From: UBA1952 sp965246905
Lineage (GTDB): Bacteria; Bacteroidota; Bacteroidia; Chitinophagales; Chitinophagaceae
Assembly: GCA_965246905.1 (NCBI GenBank)
Contig: CBDFFZ010000032.1
Span: 1-64,000 of the forward strand
Direction of reading: 5' to 3'
Length of the DNA stretch: 64,000 nt
Part shown: piece after piece, positions 51,289-59,522 of the stretch
Layout of the letters: every line of letters begins with the position of its first letter
Numbering within the stretch: the first letter of the stretch is position 1
Position numbers and translations under genes: made by a program
The notes under the pieces: generated by a model
What the model was told of the DNA's origin: nothing
The model's input: only the letters and a program-made list of their open reading frames with translations
The model's database searches: none

Positions 51289-51561
51289 TGACAAGCTATT
51301 TCAGTACAAGACAAAGCCATTAGCCAACATTTAGTAATATCTCAGTTTAAAACAGATCGCAGTGGCATGCTTCCTGTCGTCCCCATGACTTGGGCAAGTC
51401 TGGTTTGCTTCTGGATCAACCCACAGCGAGTAAAAAGCTTTCAGTTGCTGTACAGATTGCGCGGCATAAGAACTTACAGTACAGAGATTCTTTTGTAACA
51501 AGCTGCCATCAGTAATACTCGAACCAGGATAATGCCGGGGGGTGAACGAAAGTTTTCCGCC
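51289..51561. other. intergenic region after the IS element
   Basis: 273 bases of mixed sequence with no supportable gene, repeat or hairpin. The Amn promoter begins at its right edge. Confidence 0.5.
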
Positions 51562-51569
51562 TATTTTTG
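51562..51569 (+). promoter_or_regulatory. -7 promoter element of the AMP nucleosidase gene
   Basis: TATTTTTG (TAnnTTTG), five bases before the ATG at 51575, predicting a leaderless mRNA and arguing against the upstream GTG at 51542 as start. Confidence 0.5.
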
Positions 51570-51574
51570 CCTGT

Positions 51575-52345
51575 ATGAAAACGAAAGCTGAAATTGTGCA
51601 AAACTGGCTGCCGCGTTATACAGGGCAGGGCTTAAAAGATTTTGGGGAATATATTCTGATTTGCAACTTTAGCAACTACGTACAGATTTATGCAGAGATG
51701 AATGGTGTACCCGTTTCCGGATTGGATAAACCTATGCAGTGCGCTACGGCCAACGGCATTACTATCATCAACTTCGGGATGGGCAGCGCTTCGGCCGCTA
51801 CAGTAATGGATCTCCTCTCTGCTATATCACCTAAAGCAGTTCTTTTTTTAGGAAAATGCGGAGGTCTGAAAAAGAAAAATAAAGTAGGTGATCTGATTCT
51901 GCCGATTGCCGCGATAAGGGGCGAGGGGACGAGCAATGATTACCTGCCGGCAGAAGTGCCTGCCCTGCCTTCCTTCGCGTTGCAAAAGGCAATCTCAACA
52001 ACTATCCGCGATTACGAGCGCGACTACTGGACGGGCACTGTATATACCACCAACCGCCGTGTATGGGAGCATGATGAAGCTTTTAAAGAATACCTGAAGC
52101 GCATCCGCGCAATGGCCATAGATATGGAGACGGCCACCATCTTCAGCACAGGATTCTACAACCGCATACCCACAGGCGCGTTGCTGCTGGTGAGCGACAG
52201 CCCTATGATACCGGAAGGAGTAAAAACTGCCGAAAGCGATAGCAAAGTGACCAAAGATTTTGTAGATATGCACCTGAGGATAGGCATAGATTCGCTGAAG
52301 CAATTGATCAATAATGGTAAAACAGTAAGGCACCTGCATTTTTAG
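51575..52345 (+). CDS. amn: AMP nucleosidase (short Bacteroidota form)
   Basis: Hydrolyses AMP to adenine and ribose 5-phosphate. 256 residues, only the C-terminal nucleoside phosphorylase-like catalytic domain of the 484-residue E. coli enzyme; the N-terminal regulatory domain is absent, as in Bacteroidetes homologues. Features are ILICNFSNYVQIYAEMNGVP near 29, INFGMGSASAATVMDLLSAI near 66, VLFLGKCGGLKKKNKVGDLI near 90, AMAIDMETATIFSTGF near 182 and LLLVSDSPMIPEG near 205. The start is the ATG at 51575. Confidence 0.9.
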   Translation: MKTKAEIVQNWLPRYTGQGLKDFGEYILICNFSNYVQIYAEMNGVPVSGLDKPMQCATANGITIINFGMGSASAATVMDLLSAISPKAVLFLGKCGGLKKKNKVGDLILPIAAIRGEGTSNDYLPAEVPALPSFALQKAISTTIRDYERDYWTGTVYTTNRRVWEHDEAFKEYLKRIRAMAIDMETATIFSTGFYNRIPTGALLLVSDSPMIPEGVKTAESDSKVTKDFVDMHLRIGIDSLKQLINNGKTVRHLHF

Positions 52346-52421
52346 CACTTAACGCCCATTCTAATTGCCGCAAAAACAGAATGGATCTGTGAAGTACAAA
52401 ACTTTTTATAACTAAGCAATT

Positions 52422-52474
52422 GGCTTGCCCGGGTTTTCCTTACCCCTTTGGGGGGGAGGTCGGGATGGGGGGCG
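52422..52474. repeat. REP-like GC-rich repeat, copy 1
   Basis: It begins GGCTTGCCCGGGTTTTCC and ends GGGGGAGGTCGGGATGGGGGGCG. It matches, with differences, the copy at 53859-53911 that follows serA. It is upstream of serA. Confidence 0.65.
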
Positions 52475-52554
52475 TACCAAGGCAAAATGTGAACAATCCT
52501 GCAACTATACTATCCATACAGTCGATTCCTTAAAGGCATTACTTTTAGGGCGTC

Positions 52555-53781
52555 ATGAGCGTGTCCTACCCGAAAGAGAAGATCAATATCCTGCTGCTTG
52601 AAAACATAAGTGAAGAAGCTGTAGCGGAGCTTAAACAGAGCGGCTATACGTCCGTAACATCCCTGAAAGGCGCATTAAGCGAAGAAGAACTGATAGCTGC
52701 TATGAGTGAAGTGCATGTGCTCGGCATCCGCTCTAAAACACAGATCACTGATAAAGTTGTTGCAGCCGCGCCAAAGTTGCTCACCATTGGCTGCTTCTGT
52801 ATCGGCACTAATCAGGTGGATAAAAAATCGGCAGCTAAGCATGGCGTAGTCGTGTTCAATGCACCTTATTCCAATACGCGCTCTGTTGCGGAATTAGTGA
52901 TCGGTGCGGCTATCATGCTTATCCGGAGGATTCCGGAAAAGAATAAGGCAGCGCATGAAGGCATCTGGCTAAAAGAATCTGCCAACAGCCATGAGCTGCG
53001 CGGTAAAACACTCGGTATAATCGGGTATGGAAATATCGGCAGCCAAGTAAGTGTTCTTGCGGAATCGCTCGGTATGCGTATTGTTTTTTATGATGTAGAA
53101 AAGAAGCTTCCCTTAGGTAACGCTACGGCAATGCAGGATATGGAAGGCATTTTGTCGGTCGCTGATATAGTAACGCTTCACGTGCCCGCTACCAAACAAA
53201 CCAGCAACTTTATCAATGAGGAAACCCTGAAGCATGTAAAAAAAGGAGCATTGCTCATCAATTATGCGCGTGGCGAAGTGGTAGATATTGACGCATTGGG
53301 AGAAGCGTTGAAAAGCGGTCGCCTGAGTGGCGCGGCTATAGATGTTTACCCTGAAGAGCCAGAGAAGAACGGTGCGGTCTTTCATACGCCTTTACAGGGA
53401 GTCAAAAACGTACTGCTCACTCCGCACATTGGCGGCAGCACAGAAGAAGCACAGGTGAATATCGGGCTGGACGTAAGCGCAAAAATTATTTCCTTTATTG
53501 AGCACGGCAATACGCAGGGATCGCACAGCGTGCCGGCATTAAGCTTGCCCCTACAGGAAGGTGCGCACCGCATTCTTCATATACACCATAATGTACCCGG
53601 GGTGCTGAGTGCTATTAATACCGCCTTATCGACTCATGGCATTAATATCCTCGGCCAGTATTTGAAAACCAATGAGGAGATCGGTTATGTAGTGCTGGAT
53701 GTAGATACGAGATTGAGCGGCGAAGCGGTGGGCTTGTTGCGGGAGATTAGTGCTACGATTAAGGTGCGGGTAGTGTATTAA
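52555..53781 (+). CDS. serA: D-3-phosphoglycerate dehydrogenase
   Basis: First step of serine synthesis: oxidises 3-phosphoglycerate with NAD. 408 residues, the E. coli-type layout with a C-terminal ACT domain for serine feedback (about 335-408, HRILHIHHNVPGVLSAINTA). The substrate/NAD domains show TIGCFCIGTNQVDKKSAAKH near 80, the Rossmann motif LGIIGYGNIGSQVSVLAESL near 150, the catalytic Arg in INYARGEVVD near 237, Glu in DVYPEEPEKNG and His in TPHIGGSTEEAQ near 290. It is a stand-alone gene framed by related GC-rich repeats. Confidence 0.95.
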   Translation: MSVSYPKEKINILLLENISEEAVAELKQSGYTSVTSLKGALSEEELIAAMSEVHVLGIRSKTQITDKVVAAAPKLLTIGCFCIGTNQVDKKSAAKHGVVVFNAPYSNTRSVAELVIGAAIMLIRRIPEKNKAAHEGIWLKESANSHELRGKTLGIIGYGNIGSQVSVLAESLGMRIVFYDVEKKLPLGNATAMQDMEGILSVADIVTLHVPATKQTSNFINEETLKHVKKGALLINYARGEVVDIDALGEALKSGRLSGAAIDVYPEEPEKNGAVFHTPLQGVKNVLLTPHIGGSTEEAQVNIGLDVSAKIISFIEHGNTQGSHSVPALSLPLQEGAHRILHIHHNVPGVLSAINTALSTHGINILGQYLKTNEEIGYVVLDVDTRLSGEAVGLLREISATIKVRVVY

Positions 53782-53786
53782 AAATG

Positions 53787-53911
53787 GCCCTATCCCGGCC
53801 TTCCCCCGAAAACGGGGAAAGGGGATGTTTTGTGTGAGCCTATGATATACGCTGACCTGGCTTGCCCGAGTTCCCCTTCCTCCTTTTCGGGGGAAGGCCG
53901 GGATAGGGGCG
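53787..53911. repeat. inverted pair of REP-like repeats after serA
   Basis: Copy 2 (53787-53825, inverted) and copy 3 (53859-53911) form a 25-bp inverted repeat: CCCTATCCCGGCCTTCCCCC on the left, matched by GGGGGAAGGCCGGGATAGGG on the right, with a spacer of about 70 bases. The nearest, 5 bases from the serA stop, could fold as a large terminator-like cruciform. The element resembles copy 1 at 52422. Confidence 0.75.
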
Positions 53912-54097
53912 AAACGATACAAGTCGGCAACTGTGGTTTCAACTTTATTATGTCTGCTGAAGGAATCCTATTGAACATCCGTTGCGACGCTCCGTTCATC
54001 TTTTACAGTGCTGTTTGGCTTTGCTTATTTGCTGTATATTCGTTTGTCAAAAATACTTTATCCGAGTGCTGCCTTAAGCCGCTTAATTATTATTAAT
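53912..54097. other. intergenic region before the AT-rich orphan gene
   Basis: 186 bases with no repeat or promoter I can support; a short open frame here is continuous with the next gene but lacks coding character. Confidence 0.4.
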
Positions 54098-54517
54098 ATG
54101 GAACAATCATTAAAAGAACTTCGTGAAAACATTGAACAATCATTTTCCTGGTTTAAAAAACTTGGTGAAAATAAACTCCCCGAATATTTTAAAAGTGAAT
54201 TGGTTAAAGTTTTGAGTAAAATTTTAGCAGGCAATGCTTTAGATGGCGAAGAATGGATAGGTATTGAATTAACAAGAAATTCATTGCGTTCTGAACTTCC
54301 AAACAAAAAGGTGATTGCAAGTGCGCTTGATATTACCTATTATCTTGGAATTTGGCTGAATGCAAATCAAAATTTTAAGCTCGTAACTCAAGATAAAGTT
54401 AGGCTTGCTAAGTTATTAGAAAATGTAAACTCAATTGTAACTATGTCGGAAAATGAGGTTGGCGATTTTCTTAAGTCAGGAAAGAAGAGTAGAAGTTTTG
54501 ATTTTGACGAATTGTGA
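54098..54517 (+). CDS. hypothetical AT-rich orphan protein
   Basis: 139 residues, soluble, mostly helical, starting MEQSLKELRENIEQSFSWFK and ending KSGKKSRSFDFDEL. No signal, membrane segment or known motif is seen. A hand count of bases 54361-54420 gives 18 of 60 G+C, well below neighbours, pointing to horizontal transfer. It lies between REP-like repeats and tRNA-Met, a classical integration setting. The upstream open frame from 54008 is not used because the sequence there is unlike coding DNA. It could be an antitoxin or immunity-type protein, but nothing in the sequence proves it. Confidence 0.65.
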   Translation: MEQSLKELRENIEQSFSWFKKLGENKLPEYFKSELVKVLSKILAGNALDGEEWIGIELTRNSLRSELPNKKVIASALDITYYLGIWLNANQNFKLVTQDKVRLAKLLENVNSIVTMSENEVGDFLKSGKKSRSFDFDEL

Positions 54518-54583
54518 TTTGGAAAAAATTCCATAAAGATGAATTCTACAACTTATGTTAACAACGATGCATTATCCCAACAA

Positions 54584-54616
54584 AAAAGCCTTTCATGCAT
54601 CACACACAAAAGGCTT
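54584..54616 (-). terminator. terminator of tRNA-Met
   Basis: A 10-bp stem AAAAGCCTTT/AAAGGCTTTT with a 13-base loop. On the minus strand it follows the tRNA by 10 bases and runs into TTTTTT. Confidence 0.75.
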
Positions 54617-54625
54617 TTAAAATCA

Positions 54626-54701
54626 AGTAGCGGAATCGGGAGTTGAACCCGAGACCTCAGGGTTATGAATCCTGCGCTCTAACCATCTGAGCTATCCCGC
54701 C
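54626..54701 (-). tRNA. tRNA-Met (anticodon CAT)
   Basis: The minus strand begins GGCGGGATAGCTCAGATGG, has the anticodon loop TTCATAA (anticodon CAT, bases 54665-54667), the T-arm TCGGGTTCAACTCCCGA and ends TTCCGCTA. The acceptor pairs GGCGGGA with TTCCGCT, two of them G-U. CCA is not encoded. The paired 1-72 position suggests an elongator rather than an initiator; tRNA-Ile2 (lysidine type) cannot be excluded. Confidence 0.93.
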
Positions 54702-54741
54702 GTTTTTTCGGAGCGCAAAGATAAGGGCGGAATTTTAAAAA

Positions 54742-55179
54742 TCAAACCGCACTAAGCCATGTTTTCAGCGATTTACTGATATTGCTGATTTTCCGGTTTG
54801 CGTAGTCAATAGCAGCCATGCCGGTTTTGGCATGGGCAATCTCGATTATTACCCCATTTCGCTTTGTTGATATCCGGTAAAGCAGATCAAAAGTCCGTTC
54901 TGTAAGCTCATCTGCATAAATATTTATCTCCAGCACATCGCCGTAAAAGCTCTCGCCCCGGTAAGCGATCATCACATCTGCCATAATCATTCCGGTGCCG
55001 CCGGCATTAAGCTCAGTAAAGCCTTGCCCAGACAATGCCAGCATCCTGGCTTCATGAATAATAGAAAGCACACGGTCATTACCCAGGTGCCCGCCGTAAT
55101 TAATATCGCCGATCCTTACCGGAACCTGTACCGTTGCCAATGGCTTCTGCTCCGGAAACTTTATTTTTACACGTGCCAA
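54742..55179 (-). CDS. hotdog-fold thioesterase family protein
   Basis: 145 residues of the 4HBT/YbgC-like superfamily: VPVRIGDINYGGHLGNDRVLS near 20 with the acidic/His motif (GDINYGGH), then the long helix IIHEARMLALSGQGF and the strands GMIMADVMIAYRGESFYGD, EINIYADELTERTFDLLY. The usual D-x-x-G-H spacing is kept. The start appears to be TTG at 55179 (no ATG before residue 46). The substrate is not known. It is divergent from the FAH gene with 26 bases between starts. Confidence 0.82.
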   Translation of the reverse strand: MARVKIKFPEQKPLATVQVPVRIGDINYGGHLGNDRVLSIIHEARMLALSGQGFTELNAGGTGMIMADVMIAYRGESFYGDVLEINIYADELTERTFDLLYRISTKRNGVIIEIAHAKTGMAAIDYANRKISNISKSLKTWLSAV

Positions 55180-55205
55180 TTCAAAAACAGGTTGGTATTA
55201 AGCGG

Positions 55206-55814
55206 ATGAAGATAATTTGTATCGGCCGGAATTATGCAGAACATGCCAGGGAGCTGAATAACGTAGTGCCCACAGAGCCGGTTATTTTTATGAAAGGCAG
55301 AAATGCGCTATTGTTGCCGGGCAAGGCGCTTTACTATCCGGAGTTTACTAAAGATCTTCATTATGAATGCGAAGTAGTGGTAAAGATCAGCAAAGGAGGC
55401 AAGCATATCCAGGAAAAATTTGCCCATAAATATTTTAATGAGGTAACACTGGGCATTGATTTTACGGCGCGCGATCTGCAGGAAAAGCAAAAGGAAAAGC
55501 GGCTTCCCTGGGAGATTGCCAAAGCATTCGATGGCTCTGCTGCCATAGGTGATTTCATTCCGCTGGATGACCGTACAATCCAGGATCTTGGCTTTCAATT
55601 AAAGTTGAATGATAGCATTGTGCAGGATTCCAACACCTCCAATATGATCTTCCCAGTTGTGCAGATCATTGCCTACGTATCCCGATACTTCACGCTCAAT
55701 ACAGGAGATTTAATTTTTACAGGCACTCCGTCCGGCGTTGGGCCGGTAAAGATTGACGACCGGCTCATCGGTATGCTCGATGGGCAAGCGTTGCTGGATG
55801 TATCCATCAAATAA
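55206..55814 (+). CDS. fumarylacetoacetate hydrolase family protein, short form
   Basis: 202 residues, only the catalytic domain of the FAH superfamily: KIICIGRNYAEHARELNN near 2, VIFMKGRNALLLP near 26, LHYECEVVVKISKGGKHI near 51 with the two metal-binding Glu, TLGIDFTARDLQEKQKEK near 80, SNTSNMIFPVVQIIAYVS near 140 and GDLIFTGTPSGVGPVKIDD near 165. It is of the YcgM/acylpyruvase type. It is unlike the longer FAH gene at 11450. It begins at the ATG at 55206. Confidence 0.92.
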   Translation: MKIICIGRNYAEHARELNNVVPTEPVIFMKGRNALLLPGKALYYPEFTKDLHYECEVVVKISKGGKHIQEKFAHKYFNEVTLGIDFTARDLQEKQKEKRLPWEIAKAFDGSAAIGDFIPLDDRTIQDLGFQLKLNDSIVQDSNTSNMIFPVVQIIAYVSRYFTLNTGDLIFTGTPSGVGPVKIDDRLIGMLDGQALLDVSIK

Positions 55815-55837
55815 ATTTTTAGAAAAAGACAAATCCT

Positions 55838-56791
55838 GTGCCTGAGAACCCTGCAAAATTATCCGCCTTCGAAAACCGTCTGAACAAGGTCTGGAAGCAT
55901 ATTTCCAAAACGGCCAAACGTCAGGAAATTGCCTGTTACCGCTTCTATGACCACGACCTGCCCGAAGCGCCCTTTGCGATTGAATGGCTGGATGGCGTAG
56001 TACACATGGCTGAATATAAGCGCAGGCATGGCATGGAAGATGAACAGCATGGAATATGGCTGGAAGAATGCACAGAAATTGTAGCGAATGTATTAGCAAT
56101 GGATCCAGCCAATATTTTTATTAAAATACGCCAGCGCAAAGCGGGGAGGCAGGGCCAGTATGAAAAATTCGACGAGCAGAAAATAGAGCGCATTGTACCT
56201 GAAGGCGGCTTGAAATTCATCATCAACCTCACGGATTATTTGGATACGGGCCTGTTTCTGGACCACCGCATAACCCGCGGCATGGTACGCGATGAAGCCA
56301 AAGGAAGGCGCGTGCTCAACCTGTTTTGCTATACCGGTTCTTTCAGCATTTATGCTGCAGGCGGCGGTGCGGAAGAAATAACCTCAGTTGATCTTTCCAA
56401 AACCTATATCAACTGGGCGAAGCGCAATATGCAGTATAATAAGCTCTATAAACCGGAGCAGCACGACTTCATCCATGATGATGTGCTCGAATGGCTGAAA
56501 GGCGTGCCGCGCGACCGCTACGACCTCATTATCTGCGATCCGCCAACCTTCTCCAACAGCAAGCGCATGGACGAAAACTTCGACGTGCAGCGCGATCATG
56601 TAATGCTGCTGAAAAACCTGCTTAAAATTTTATCCGACGACGGTGCCATTTATTTTAGCAACAATTACAAAGGCTTTCAGATGGACCGGGATGCATTGCC
56701 GGCAAGCATTGTAAAGGATATTACTGCGCAGACCACGCCGTTTGATTTTGCCGGGAAGCTACACCGATCCTGCTTTTATATCCGCAAATAA
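55838..56791 (+). CDS. stand-alone RlmK-type 23S rRNA (guanine-N7) methyltransferase
   Basis: 317 residues, SAM-dependent. Sequence closely follows the C-terminal RlmK half of E. coli RlmKL: FENRLNKVWKHISKTAKRQE at the start, INLTDYLDTGLFLDHRITRG near 130, motif I LNLFCYTGSFSIYAAG near 160, VDLSKTYINWAKRN near 183 and DPPTFSNSKRMDENFDVQRD near 233. The RlmL (m2G2445) half is absent. The start is a GTG (VPENPAKLSAF), since no ATG precedes the conserved region. m7G2069 of 23S rRNA is the expected target by homology. Confidence 0.9.
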   Translation: MPENPAKLSAFENRLNKVWKHISKTAKRQEIACYRFYDHDLPEAPFAIEWLDGVVHMAEYKRRHGMEDEQHGIWLEECTEIVANVLAMDPANIFIKIRQRKAGRQGQYEKFDEQKIERIVPEGGLKFIINLTDYLDTGLFLDHRITRGMVRDEAKGRRVLNLFCYTGSFSIYAAGGGAEEITSVDLSKTYINWAKRNMQYNKLYKPEQHDFIHDDVLEWLKGVPRDRYDLIICDPPTFSNSKRMDENFDVQRDHVMLLKNLLKILSDDGAIYFSNNYKGFQMDRDALPASIVKDITAQTTPFDFAGKLHRSCFYIRK

Positions 56792-56820
56792 ATCGTCCCC
56801 CGGTGCCTTAACTTTGATAA

Positions 56821-57582
56821 ATGCGGGAAGCAATTATCCGGGTAGCGGATCTTGTAAAAAATTATGGCGATTTCAGGGCTGTTAAAGGGATTTCTTTCCA
56901 AGTCTATCAGGGCGAGATTTTTGGTTTGCTTGGCCCGAATGGCGCGGGTAAAACATCTACCTTAGAAATTATTGAAACCCTTCGGGAAAAGACAAGTGGT
57001 GAGGTATGGGTGGATGGGAAAGATCTCGACCTATCTCCACATGACATCAAGCAGGTGATCGGAGTGCAGCTACAGGCCGCCGGCTACTATCCAAACCTGA
57101 ATCTGAAGCAGCTTATCAATCTGTTTGCAGGATTGTATAACCGTAAAGTGGATCCGATAGCTTTGCTGGATACGGTGAATCTACGCGAGAAGGCATCTAA
57201 TAAATATAAAGAGCTTTCAGGCGGTCAGAAACAACGGTTTTCCATTGCCACAACCCTTATTAACGAGCCGAAAGTTATCTTTCTGGACGAGCCATCAACA
57301 GGCCTCGACCCGCAAGCCCGCCGCAATCTTTGGGATCTTATCCGCCAGGTACGCGATCGTGGCGCTACCATCGTGCTCACCACCCATGATATGGACGAAG
57401 CCGAAGAGCTTTGCGACCGGTTGGCCATTGTGGATAGCGGAAAGATCATAGCTATGGATACTCCGGAAGCCCTTGTAGATAATCTGCTGGCAGGAGGCTT
57501 TAAAAGACAAAAGGAATTAAAACCTGCAAAGCTCGAGGACGTGTTTCTTAACCTTACAGGAAGAGAATTGCGGGAATCATAG
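56821..57582 (+). CDS. ABC transporter ATP-binding protein
   Basis: 253 residues of the DrrA/CcmA/NodI-like ABC-2 ATPase group: Walker A LGPNGAGKTSTLEIIETL near 40, Q-loop near 85, signature YKELSGGQKQRFSIA near 132, Walker B VIFLDEPSTGLDPQAR near 158 and the H-loop TTHDMDEAEELCDRLA near 190. No permease gene is adjacent; the next gene is DUF58, so the partner is elsewhere or it serves a non-transport role. It starts at ATG 56821, 29 bases after the methyltransferase gene. Confidence 0.92.
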   Translation: MREAIIRVADLVKNYGDFRAVKGISFQVYQGEIFGLLGPNGAGKTSTLEIIETLREKTSGEVWVDGKDLDLSPHDIKQVIGVQLQAAGYYPNLNLKQLINLFAGLYNRKVDPIALLDTVNLREKASNKYKELSGGQKQRFSIATTLINEPKVIFLDEPSTGLDPQARRNLWDLIRQVRDRGATIVLTTHDMDEAEELCDRLAIVDSGKIIAMDTPEALVDNLLAGGFKRQKELKPAKLEDVFLNLTGRELRES

Positions 57583-57701
57583 TTTGGTGAGCAGTATAAA
57601 GGTTTCCGCAATTCAGGCAAGATTAAATTAAAGAACATTTCTCCCATTTTGGGGAAGGCAGTGACAAGGAAAAGCTGGCAGTCCATCTTAAAAAACGAAA
57701 A

Positions 57702-58604
57702 ATGAAATTACCCCAGTTTGCAACCGATAATCTTGAGCTTATAGCCCGCCAGGTAGTGGAAGGTTTTATCATCGGCCTGCACAAGAGCCCGTTCCACGGC
57801 TTTTCGGTAGAGTTTGCCGAGCACCGCATCTACAACCAGGGCGATCCGTTAAGGCATATTGACTGGCGGGTATATGGCCGTACGGAAAAGCTATTTATCA
57901 AGCGGTTCGAAGAGGAGACCAACCTTCGCTGCGCACTTGTGCTGGATACATCCTCTTCCATGCACTTTCCGCAAGATAAAAACAAGATGAGCAAGATGCA
58001 GTTTGGCGCGCTCGCTGCTGCCTGTATCATTCAGTTGCTTAAACGGCAGCTCGATGCTGCTGCACTGGCGCTTTTCTCCCAATCGCTCTATTACCTTTCA
58101 GAGTGTCGCTCATCGCATACGCATTACCGCCTGCTCATGCATGAGCTCGAAAATTTAATGGACGCTGCCCCGCAAAATGCGCCAACCAATGCCGCTCAGG
58201 CACTACACCAGATTGCCGAGCAGATGCACAAACGCTCGCTGATCGTGGTATTCAGCGATATGATGGATGACGCTGATAATATCGAAGAGCTTTTTTCAGC
58301 GCTTCAGCATTTGCGTTACAACAAGCACGAAGTGATTCTTTTCCACATCATTGATGGGCAACTTGAAAGCGATTTTAATTTTGAGAACAGGCCTTATGAA
58401 TTTGTAGATCTGGAGAGCAATGAGCGGATAAGATTACAACCACAGCAGATTAAGGAGCAGTACATTGCGCAGATGCGCACTTTTCAGGAGCTTATCGAAA
58501 ACCGCTGCCATCAGTACAGGATCGAAAGGGTAGCAGTGGACCTTACAGAGCCCGTAGAGCAGGTATTACACTCCTTCCTGTTGAAGCGCAATAAAATGCT
58601 TTAG
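57702..58604 (+). CDS. DUF58 family protein with vWA-like domain
   Basis: 300 residues, no membrane segment. The DUF58 signature KSPFHGFSVEFAEHRIYNQG, IDWRVYGRTEKLFIKRFEEE near 50 precedes a vWA domain (about 80-280) whose MIDAS begins DTSSSMHFPQDKN near 87. DUF58 proteins usually work with MoxR AAA+ ATPases (family knowledge); the only MoxR-like gene in this window is at 33679, far away. Function is unknown. Confidence 0.9.
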   Translation: MKLPQFATDNLELIARQVVEGFIIGLHKSPFHGFSVEFAEHRIYNQGDPLRHIDWRVYGRTEKLFIKRFEEETNLRCALVLDTSSSMHFPQDKNKMSKMQFGALAAACIIQLLKRQLDAAALALFSQSLYYLSECRSSHTHYRLLMHELENLMDAAPQNAPTNAAQALHQIAEQMHKRSLIVVFSDMMDDADNIEELFSALQHLRYNKHEVILFHIIDGQLESDFNFENRPYEFVDLESNERIRLQPQQIKEQYIAQMRTFQELIENRCHQYRIERVAVDLTEPVEQVLHSFLLKRNKML

Positions 58605-58621
58605 ATTTTATTAAAAATGCC

Positions 58622-58629
58622 TACCTTTG
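58622..58629 (+). promoter_or_regulatory. -7 promoter element of DUF177-rpmF-plsX
   Basis: TACCTTTG (TAnnTTTG), 58 bases before the DUF177 gene ATG. Confidence 0.5.
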
Positions 58630-58687
58630 CCCGCCTGTTTTTTATGGGATCAGGAAAGTTCTTTTTATTACAAGCAGAGCGGAAATC

Positions 58688-59281
58688 ATGAAACATAACC
58701 GTGAATTTGAGATTGCATGGCAGGGATTGAAGCTTGGGGTTCATGAATTTACATTCAGCATAGGCAGCGATTTTATGAAGGAGCACGGTGCTCCGGAAGA
58801 ATTCATGGACTGGCATGCAGAAGTAAAGCTGAAATTTGACCGGCAGACGAGCTTTTTCCAGCTTCATTTTGATATTGCAGGCTTTGTAACAGCGCCATGT
58901 GACCGTTGCGGGGATGATTTTAAGCTGGAGATCTGGGATGAATTTGACCTCCTCGTAAAGCTCACCGGCGATGTAGATGATGAGGAGGAAAGTGAAGAAG
59001 AAGCTGATATAGCTTTCATCCCGCGCAGCGAAACAGTACTCGATATCAGTAAATGGATTTATGAGTTTGTATTGCTGAGCATACCGATACAGAAGCTGCA
59101 CCGCGATCATCCGGACGGCTCGCCGGGATGCAACCCCGAAGCCCTGAAGCTCCTTAACAGGCTCTCCGAGCATGAAGAGGCGACAACACATAATACAATC
59201 TGGAAAGGGCTCGAAGCCTTTAAGCCGGAAGCAGTTGAAGAAGATAGTAACCTTACAGTAAACAAGAAAAAAAAGAAATAA
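58688..59281 (+). CDS. DUF177 (YceD) family protein
   Basis: 197 residues, the short protein always found before rpmF; in E. coli YceD is tied to 23S rRNA processing. The middle has the metal-binding-like CDRCGDDFKLEIWDEFDLL near 80 (C-x2-C), then an acidic stretch (DVDDEEESEEEADIAFIPRS) and the family C-terminus PGCNPEALKLLNRL with LHRDHPDG before it. It starts MKHNREFEIAWQGLKLGVHE. It ends one base before rpmF, so the genes are coupled. Confidence 0.92.
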   Translation: MKHNREFEIAWQGLKLGVHEFTFSIGSDFMKEHGAPEEFMDWHAEVKLKFDRQTSFFQLHFDIAGFVTAPCDRCGDDFKLEIWDEFDLLVKLTGDVDDEEESEEEADIAFIPRSETVLDISKWIYEFVLLSIPIQKLHRDHPDGSPGCNPEALKLLNRLSEHEEATTHNTIWKGLEAFKPEAVEEDSNLTVNKKKKK

Positions 59282-59282
59282 A

Positions 59283-59501
59283 ATGCCAAATCCTAAACGC
59301 CGACACTCACAACAGCGCAGCGCCAAGCGCCGTACACACTATAAGGCAACTGCGGAAACCTTCAGCATCGATGCTGTAACCGGTGAAAGCCATCTGCGCC
59401 ACCGTGCCCACTGGGTTGAAGGCAAGCTTTACTACAAAGGCCGTATAGTGATGGATAAGAACCCTGCAACAGAAAGCACCCCAACTGATACTACTGCCTA
59501 A
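59283..59501 (+). CDS. rpmF: 50S ribosomal protein L32 (zinc-free form)
   Basis: 72 residues beginning MPNPKRRHSQQRSAKRRTHY. No Cys is present, so the zinc ribbon of the C-plus form is lost. The acidic, Thr-rich tail PATESTPTDTTA is a modest extension. It lies between the DUF177 gene and plsX, the standard order. Confidence 0.95.
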   Translation: MPNPKRRHSQQRSAKRRTHYKATAETFSIDAVTGESHLRHRAHWVEGKLYYKGRIVMDKNPATESTPTDTTA

Positions 59502-59522
59502 TTCAATCCGGCTATCAATCCA

